Origin: Spirochaetia bacterium
GTDB lineage: Bacteria; Spirochaetota; Leptospiria; Leptospirales; Leptonemataceae
Reading direction: 5' to 3'
NCBI GenBank assembly: GCA_029880625.1
Contig: JAOUOA010000165.1
Location: 1 to 6,478, forward strand
DNA: 6,478 nt
This document shows positions 6,280-6,478 of this stretch, one piece after another. Position numbers and translations under genes: made by a program. A model generated the notes under the pieces. It saw nothing but the letters and a program-made list of their open reading frames with translations. It was not told where the DNA came from and did not search any database. Within the stretch, counting starts at the first letter, position 1, and each line of letters opens with the position of its first letter.

Positions 6280-6478
6280 ATGTCCAAAACAACTCCAGAA
6301 GGCTACGCTTTTTTTGATCTTGATTTTACCATCCTCCACCATGATACAATGCTTTTATTCTGCAATTATATTATACGAAAAGAGCCCTGGAGGATTTTTT
6401 TCCTGTTTCTTTTTCTTCCAGTCCTGCCTCTGGGAGCTCTAAAGCTGATTCGCTCAAAAAATTTAAAAAGAATCTTTT
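6280..6478 (+). CDS. HAD-superfamily (subfamily IB-like) hydrolase, N-terminal part
   Basis: Only the first 66 codons are in the window and the frame stays open to the edge. After a short polar N-terminus the protein has the HAD motif I, AFFDLDFTIL, with nucleophile D13, general acid/base D15 and T17. The usual glycine of DxDGT is replaced by F16, which is not a catalytic position. A following HHDTMLLFCNYIIRK segment and a strongly hydrophobic stretch (about residues 39-57, rich in F, L and P) resemble the start of the cap region in subfamily IB phosphatases, the SerB-like group that includes enzymes fused to or near glycerophosphate acyltransferases. The hydrophobic stretch suggests membrane contact. 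Motifs II and III lie beyond the edge, so activity and substrate cannot be judged. The start ATG at 6280 has only a weak AAGAAT before it. It is divergent from the acyltransferase operon, 90 bases away. Confidence 0.75.
   Translation, partial: MSKTTPEGYAFFDLDFTILHHDTMLLFCNYIIRKEPWRIFFLFLFLPVLPLGALKLIRSKNLKRIF

Noticed and set aside
1..6478. Search for mobile elements, CRISPR arrays, tRNA or rRNA genes and defence systems
   Set aside because: No transposase, direct repeat array, cloverleaf-like segment or toxin/nuclease gene was recognised; genes are closely packed with ordinary spacing.

Overview
The window is AT-rich bacterial chromosome carrying seven genes: three on the + strand, three on the - strand, and a partial + strand gene at the right edge. 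The organism is probably a flagellated Gram-negative (diderm) bacterium. It has a chemotaxis receptor preceded by an exact match to the sigma-28 (FliA) -10 box, an AsmA-like membrane-anchored protein, a SPOR-like protein and a DUF374 acyltransferase of the type that includes lipid A late acyltransferases. Composition and gene style would suit a spirochaete of the Leptospira group, but no marker gene here settles this.

Left part (1-3435, + strand): the C-terminal end of a SPOR-like protein, then an AT-rich spacer, then a complete dihydrolipoamide dehydrogenase with all expected FAD, NAD and redox-disulfide motifs. After an 87-base spacer comes a 425-residue protein with an N-terminal membrane anchor and an AsmA-like start. 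The dehydrogenase is not flanked by genes for its E1 or E2 partners.

Middle part (3444-5262, - strand): a methyl-accepting chemotaxis protein that ends 8 bases from the end of the AsmA-like gene. It has about six membrane helices instead of a periplasmic ligand domain, followed directly by a cytoplasmic coiled-coil signalling domain. The candidate sigma-28 promoter lies about 40 bases upstream of its start.

Right part (5263-6478): a two-gene - strand operon made of an unrecognised small protein and a DUF374 acyltransferase, with stop and start codons abutting (TGAATG). Divergent from it is the beginning of a HAD-superfamily phosphatase-like gene. The acyltransferase and HAD gene together hint at lipid or envelope metabolism, which is an inference from context. 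No RNA genes, mobile elements, CRISPR arrays or defence modules were seen. Apart from the orphan six-helix chemoreceptor and the small gene coupled to the acyltransferase, this looks like ordinary core genome.
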